Assembly (NCBI GenBank): GCA_018857735.1 | Contig: JABMCL010002924.1 | Coordinates: 372,001 to 436,000, forward strand | Length of the DNA stretch: 64,000 nt | Direction of reading: 5' to 3' | Origin: Alviniconcha marisindica | Lineage: Eukaryota > Mollusca > Gastropoda > Provannidae | The notes under the pieces: generated by a model | The model's database searches: none | The model's input: the letters and a program-made list of their open reading frames with translations, nothing else | Told to the model about the DNA's origin: nothing | Translations under genes and position numbers: made by a program | Part shown: positions 48,321 to 64,000 of the stretch, one piece after another | Numbering within the stretch: position 1 is the stretch's first letter | Layout of the letters: every line of letters begins with the position of its first letter

Positions 48321-48800
48321 GCAGCTGGTAGGACAGAGACTGGTGTAGCATCTAAAAAGAGCTGACATCTGTCCTAGTCTTGCTTTTCAAGATCACTAGT
48401 TAATCAAAATGCAGGATAATGCACACTAATCCAAAGTGTGTATTGCATTTTATTCAAATTGTGCAAAATGACTTCACCATGACCAAAATTTGCTATAAAA
48501 ACTTAAAAACCACCACAAAAAACACCACACACACAAGAAACATAAAGAACTAAAATCAATTGTTGTACATGATCTGAATGACTCAGTCTTCAGCAATATA
48601 GGATCTCAAAGATGTTGGTTTTACAGTGGGTTCAGCTGTGCAGTGAAGTGGACCTGTACCATATTGTAGCTCGGCTGGCAGTGCTTGGCTCTCCAGTCTT
48701 TCCACATCTGCACAGAGCCATTGGTGGACACTCTCCACCCGGAAGCCCATCTCCTTGGCAAATTGCATTACTGAGAAAAAAAATGGAGGTCAGATGTACA

Positions 48801-48930
<130 letters not shown>

Positions 48931-48964
48931 GGTAAGGCACAAAGTGGCAAGACTGAGGCTTAAG

Positions 48965-49022
<58 letters not shown>

Positions 49023-49148
49023 AGTGCCGGAAAAAATGAGAAAGAAAAAAGATTCCACAAAGCTTCAAGTTTGACACCCGGGTCATTTTAGCAGATGTGT
49101 AAATTTGCTACATATTTAGTATAACTTCTATAAGACAGAATCAGTTTG

Positions 49149-49174
49149 CGGGGGGGGGGGGGGGGGGGGGGGGG
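49149..49174. repeat. poly(G) run
   Basis: About 25 consecutive G. Confidence 0.95.
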
Positions 49175-49405
49175 TAACTTGAAGTCAAAAGCGTGCTGAG
49201 CCGACACGACCCGGCTTCAACTCATCATGCTACACTAGTTATGGCTAAGAGTGTGATGACACTGTAAACTGATCATTTTTCGTGGCGTTAGTGCATGGCC
49301 ACGTGTTTATGACCAGTCCTCAGACTTTGAATTTGCTGAAGAAACCAGCACAACTGCCGCAAGGAACAAATGTAGCACACCTCCAAACATTGTGCCCGAC
49401 GCCAT

Positions 49406-49974
49406 TTTACCTGTCATGTGACATTTAGTTTACAAGGGACGTAACTCCCCATAATAAAAAAAAGTATGGACTGTATTGCATCCCTTCCATATCGCTGTCA
49501 CGAACAGCACGCATCTGCCAACAGACAGACCTGTAGTCAGAGGAGTCAGTGGCGCTGAGCAATAGTACTCGCTCTCGTAAAAAAAAAAAGTTAAGCACGA
49601 TCGAGCGTGTTCACCTAATGGATGGGTGACAGTAACGTGCTAGGATCTGCGCCCATCCTCCGGAGTCAAATTCTGTGCAGACTCTGCGGCCGGCGGCAGA
49701 AACGGCGGCGACGGTGGGCGGAGACGGCTGGCGACGACGGGCTGAGACGGCGACGACGGCTGAGACGGCGGGCTGAGACAGTGGGCGGTGATCGGGCAGG
49801 CGGCGTCGGCGGCAGACAACCCCCTACTCTGCCGCCTACTCTGGGGGGGTTGTAGGCAGAGTAGGCAGAGTCAGGGAACGAGTTCCAAGTCAGGGAACGA
49901 GTTCCAAAGACTGAACACTCCCGGAATATACTAGGTTAGATATAGGGATTGGTATATCAGTTGACTGAGTTTTC

Positions 49975-50035
<61 letters not shown>

Positions 50036-50106
50036 TGAGGAGTTTTCCGCCACAGAGAGAGACTAATGAGAGAATGACTGAGTAGGCAGAGTAGGCAGAG
50101 TCACGG

Positions 50107-50154
<48 letters not shown>

Positions 50155-50508
50155 CTCGTAAATTCTCTCTCTCTCTCTCACACACCGTGAACACACACAC
50201 CGTGAATATATCACGGGCTGTACCAGCTGATTGCCGGCCGTGACGGATGATATTCTTCACTAACATGTAACGTCAGTGATTTAAAAGTTCCAATGCTGGA
50301 TGCTAACCTAATAGAGTCAGGGCCGGAACGAGTTCCAAAGACTGAACACTCCCGGAATATACTAGGTTATACTAGGTTAGATTTGAAAAGGTAAAATCCC
50401 TAGGGATATATCGAGTTTTCGGGAGAGAGAGAGAGAATGAATGAATGAATGAATGAATGAGGAGTTTTCCACAGAGAGAGAGAGAGAATGAATGAATGAG
50501 GAGTTTTC

Positions 50509-50555
<47 letters not shown>

Positions 50556-51267
50556 TGAATGACTAGTGTAGGCCCCTATCAGTGTGCCGGCACTGCCGCC
50601 GGCGTGCTGCTGCTGCTGTGTGACGGAATAGACTGGGAGAGCTATGTAATACGAGAAATTGGCTGTGTACCTTTGTAATGTTTCATGACTTCACATGTAT
50701 CACAGAGGGATCAGCGCATCAGAAATGCAGTTTATTAGTTCAGTAAAAACTCAGCGCGGCCGGAAATGCAGTTTATTAGTTCAGTAAAAACTCAGTGCGG
50801 CCGAAGCGTGTTCAGATTTTGGTACAATGTATACGGAGCGCCGGGCGTAATGTAATCAATAACCACAAACCCATTTTTAACACTAGTTAAGTGAACTGTA
50901 CTGCGGTAAAATCCAAGGAGAAGGATTTTACCCTGTACTGCTAAGATTATATCAATAACAATTTATACACATGTCATGCAAACGGCATCCTTCTGAGTGG
51001 TCTGCTTAGTCTGCGATTTAACTGAGTTATGCAGACTATTTCTTTCTTTATGGACCTCCGAGAACAAAGAATTACTTCCGTTTCGGGAATGTGCTGATCA
51101 GCAGGGTCACTCCTTTCGTCTTTTAGTTTTAAAAGCCAGACCTCCCCTGTGTTGTAGACGTCATGGCGTGAAAACTGTTGCCACAGCCGAAATGTAGGCA
51201 TATTTGCCTGTGCTTAACGTGATCATCCATCGTTTACAGTCTAAAGTGATGTGAGGATGTGAGAAAA
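49406..51267. other. Divergent interval between AGA remnant and clathrin-like gene
   Basis: Holds a CGG/ACGG-rich block (49,680-49,830), (GA)n at 49,978-50,030 and 50,512-50,548, (TA)n at 50,109-50,152, a repeated cgagttccaaagactgaacactcc segment (49,880 and 50,328), a repeated gaggagttttcc/gaatgaatga motif, and a 41-bp direct repeat aaatgcagtttattagttcagtaaaaactcag (50,725 and 50,766). Presumably includes the promoter of the clathrin-like gene, but no core element is certain. Confidence 0.6.
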
Positions 51268-61343
<10,076 letters not shown>

Positions 61344-64000
61344 GTGGGGCAGTGAAGGGACGGAAGACTTCTGCCCAAATCTTGATCAGCCATGACGTGG
61401 AGGGAAGCAGTGATGCCAGGGACCGTCTTCTCCTGTGAGAATGACTGCTTCAGAGTTGGCTGGTCACAGATGTTTGCTGTGGCTTATCACACAGAAAAGT
61501 GGTGATTATGGCAATGACAGTCCTGCTTTTCTGCCTTTTGTTACAGCAATAATGGAACAGTGTTGTTGCATTTGATGTTGTGTTCAGCAACACTGTTTTA
61601 GTGTCTCAAGATTTTTAGCTGAACTAAGCTTCAGATGTTGGTTGATATTGCTTCCCCAGTGCATGGTTTGTCTTCTTTTAGCGTAGTGTCCCAGGAATAT
61701 GAACTCAAACACACTTTTCTACAGTGTCATTTTGTTTGTTGATTTTGTTTTCTTTTGTTTTTGTGGCCACATTAATCACGTGAAAATTGGATTTTATTCT
61801 GATACAAATGGCTGTTCATGTGAACATCATGGTGGTCTGCAGTTTTTTAATGGCCAGAAAATGTGTCCAAAATCATGTTTTGAAATTGATGTCTGCTGAA
61901 TATAAGTACTTACTTTTAATGTGTTTTTATCAAAAATATGGTCACCTGACACTTCATTGAACAACACTTGTCAAACTACATTTTGTCCAGTGATGTAAGG
62001 ATGAATGGACACTTGGTCCTATAATACTTAGTTGAAACAGACTCTATTTAGTTATTCACCATCTCGAGCAAATTATTGTTGAATGAAATGTCTTGTGAGT
62101 TGATCCAAACACATAAAAGTTTCAAACGAACACTATTTATTAGGACAAGACAAAACCAGCAAATTTTCATGGTAATCCCTTTTGTCAAGCTACAAAACAA
62201 CACTTAAACAACAGCTAAGCTGTCAAAAATGATGAAAAATGAAGTGAAAAGCTAAACCACAGATAAATGGTTTAGCTTTTCATTTCATTTTTCATCATTT
62301 TTGGCCAGTTAGCTGTTGTTTAAGTGTAGGTTCAAATGTAGTTTTGTAGCTTGACAAAGGGGATTACCCTGGAAATTTGCTGGTTTTGTCTTGTCCTAAT
62401 AAATAGTATTCTGTTGAACCTTTTATGTGTTTCAATCTTGTTTTAGAATGCTAGCAGTCATTCTTGTTTCAGATTCTTGTGAGTTGATGTTCAAGAAAAT
62501 GCATTTGATAGTAATTGAATCTGAAGAATTGATGAGGTGGAGAAATTATCTGCACCTCGGTCAACTCTGAACCAGTGCAGCTGCAAGAATAAAGGTGTGA
62601 AAAACTTAACAGAACAAGCGTCGGTTATTAGCAAATGGCTGCACCTACACTTTTGTTATTACTAAATGGCTACACCTACACTTCTTTATGCTGCTGTACA
62701 AGCTTAGAGAAAACAAACACTATGTAAAAAATTGGTCCCAGAGGTATTGTCACACATGGGTGACTTTGAATGGCATCCAGTGGAACCCCAATGGGCGCTG
62801 TGGAGACAGGACACTGCTGCCTCAGTCCCAGCTTGCATGTAATATGATATAGCAGTCAGTCTCCTTCCCCCCAACGCCCCCCCCCCCTCTCCCACACACA
62901 CACACACACATACAGAGTAATTAGTTTGGTGGTGATGATGTCTGATGGTGATGATAAAGGGACAGCAAATAAGATGAACAATAATTTAACGGTAGTATTG
63001 TGGGTCATCATGGCTAAGTCTTCTGATGGGAGCCACCATTTGTCATTTGAAGAAAAAGTCATTGTTGACAAGGTGTTGTTTGATGAATAGTCATTTGATG
63101 TAGTCATGCATTGCTGATGTATCTTTTGACACAATGTTTCAGACCAAATTGGATCCTGTGTAGGCTACATCTGTTGATAAGCATGGTGTTTTATATGTGA
63201 CAGATAAAAGGTATGATGGTCAGAATACCTGCTCAAAAACTATTCTGTCTCAGAGTCAGCAATTTGTTGCAAAAAATTGTCTGGACATAGATATGACTGG
63301 ACTGCAATTTTTCAAGTGCTCACATTGTACATTGGTAGTTTGCTGAAAAATGTGATTTTTGTAAGTTTTGTGTATTTTATTGTACCTTTTGGGCATTTTA
63401 TAGCTCTTTTTTCTTTTTTGTCTGGAGAAAGTCCACAGTTCAGCTTACAGTGCAATGCTCTGGTTGTATACAGTGCTGGATTATATAAATGTTTCAGTTT
63501 TGTATTTGCTCTATATGTTTAGGTAAAGCCTTTATAGACATTTAACTTGTTTGTTAGGTAAAGCCTTTATAGACATTTAACACCTTTGTTATTTATCAGA
63601 ACAGTCTTATTACAAGGAAAAGATGTATGTCATTGTCCTTTTTGTTACCATAATATGACCTATGGGGTCGACTACCAGTTGTGGTCTTATTTGTGTATCT
63701 TTTTCTTTCATTTACACAGGACATAGAAGCTTTTCCCATGTCCACTTTGTGTACAGACTAGTTGCCTTTGAAGGTCAAGGTCACAGCTGTTGTGTTTTTG
63801 GTTTGGTGGGGAACTGTTGATTCATCTGACGTGTACAGTGTTAGATTGTCTTAAGTGCTTGGTTTGTATTATTTGTGTAGCCCTGTGATACAAGTTTACC
63901 TGTCAGATTGCTTGATCTTGTTCTTTTATAAAACATGCTGAATCATACAAGCTGACTCATACTTTGTCTTTTAGTTGAACTTTTTGGGGGTGGGTCTTTT
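61344..64000. other. 3' flank of the clathrin-like gene
   Basis: No coding exon resembling the clathrin linker or leg is visible. AATAAA occurs at 62,588-62,593 and could end a 1.2-kb 3' UTR. The rest is AT-rich with a short CA repeat near 62,890. Confidence 0.55.
62103..62445. mobile_element. Complete foldback (MITE-like) palindrome
   Basis: Two arms of about 160 bases meet near 62,265 (ctaaaccacagataaatggtttag). Left: aaacacataaaag, ctatttattaggacaagac, ggtaatccc, cacttaaacaacagct. Right arm is the near-exact reverse complement. No ORF. Partial relatives at 4,010, 29,365, 55,835 and 58,020. Confidence 0.9.

Overview
This window is eukaryotic and most likely from a mollusc, probably a gastropod. 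The genes are split into short exons with GT-AG introns. CA/TG, GA and TA microsatellites and long poly(G) runs are very abundant. The interspersed repeats are a tRNA-headed SINE with a (AAT)n tail, foldback MITE-like elements and decayed Jockey/CR1-type LINEs. The species assignment is inference; the intron-exon structure and protein families are read from the sequence.

Layout. (1) 1-28,771, minus strand: 27 coding exons giving the first 1,593 residues of axonemal dynein heavy chain 10 (DNAH10), running off the left edge just as the linker region begins. All 27 exon phases agree. (2) About 28,772-29,819: a head-to-head interval with a candidate RFX X-box, shared with a plus-strand gene. (3) 29,820-31,111, plus: two exons of a tRNA 2'-phosphotransferase (TRPT1/KptA) homologue. 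Its catalytic Arg-His pair reads Arg-Tyr, and its C-terminal half was not found. (4) 34,651-37,488, plus: three exons of a leucine-rich-repeat protein that could be read as a downstream gene or, by phase, as the 3' part of the TRPT1-like transcript. (5) 37.5-47 kb: intergenic and repeat-rich, with a decayed Jockey-type LINE at 43.6-45.8 kb. (6) 47.2-49.4 kb, minus: remnants of an aspartylglucosaminidase (AGA)-type gene with a frameshift and no visible nucleophile exon. (7) 49.4-51.3 kb: GC-rich, locally duplicated DNA with GA/TA microsatellites. (8) 51,268-61,341, plus: nine exons of a very divergent clathrin heavy chain N-terminal beta-propeller, which either ends at a TGA right after the propeller (395 aa) or continues beyond the window. 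(9) 61.3-64 kb: no coding exon seen, and a near-perfect 340-bp foldback element.

Themes. DNAH10 builds cilia. Its promoter region carries the kind of site that drives ciliary genes. Three different DNAH10 exon-intron junctions (exons 14, 16 and 23) have been amplified or duplicated into neighbouring introns, and the clathrin-like first exon has a partial copy in its own intron. The most novel candidates are the divergent, possibly propeller-only clathrin paralogue, the TRPT1-like/LRR arrangement, and the splice-junction-derived tandem arrays.
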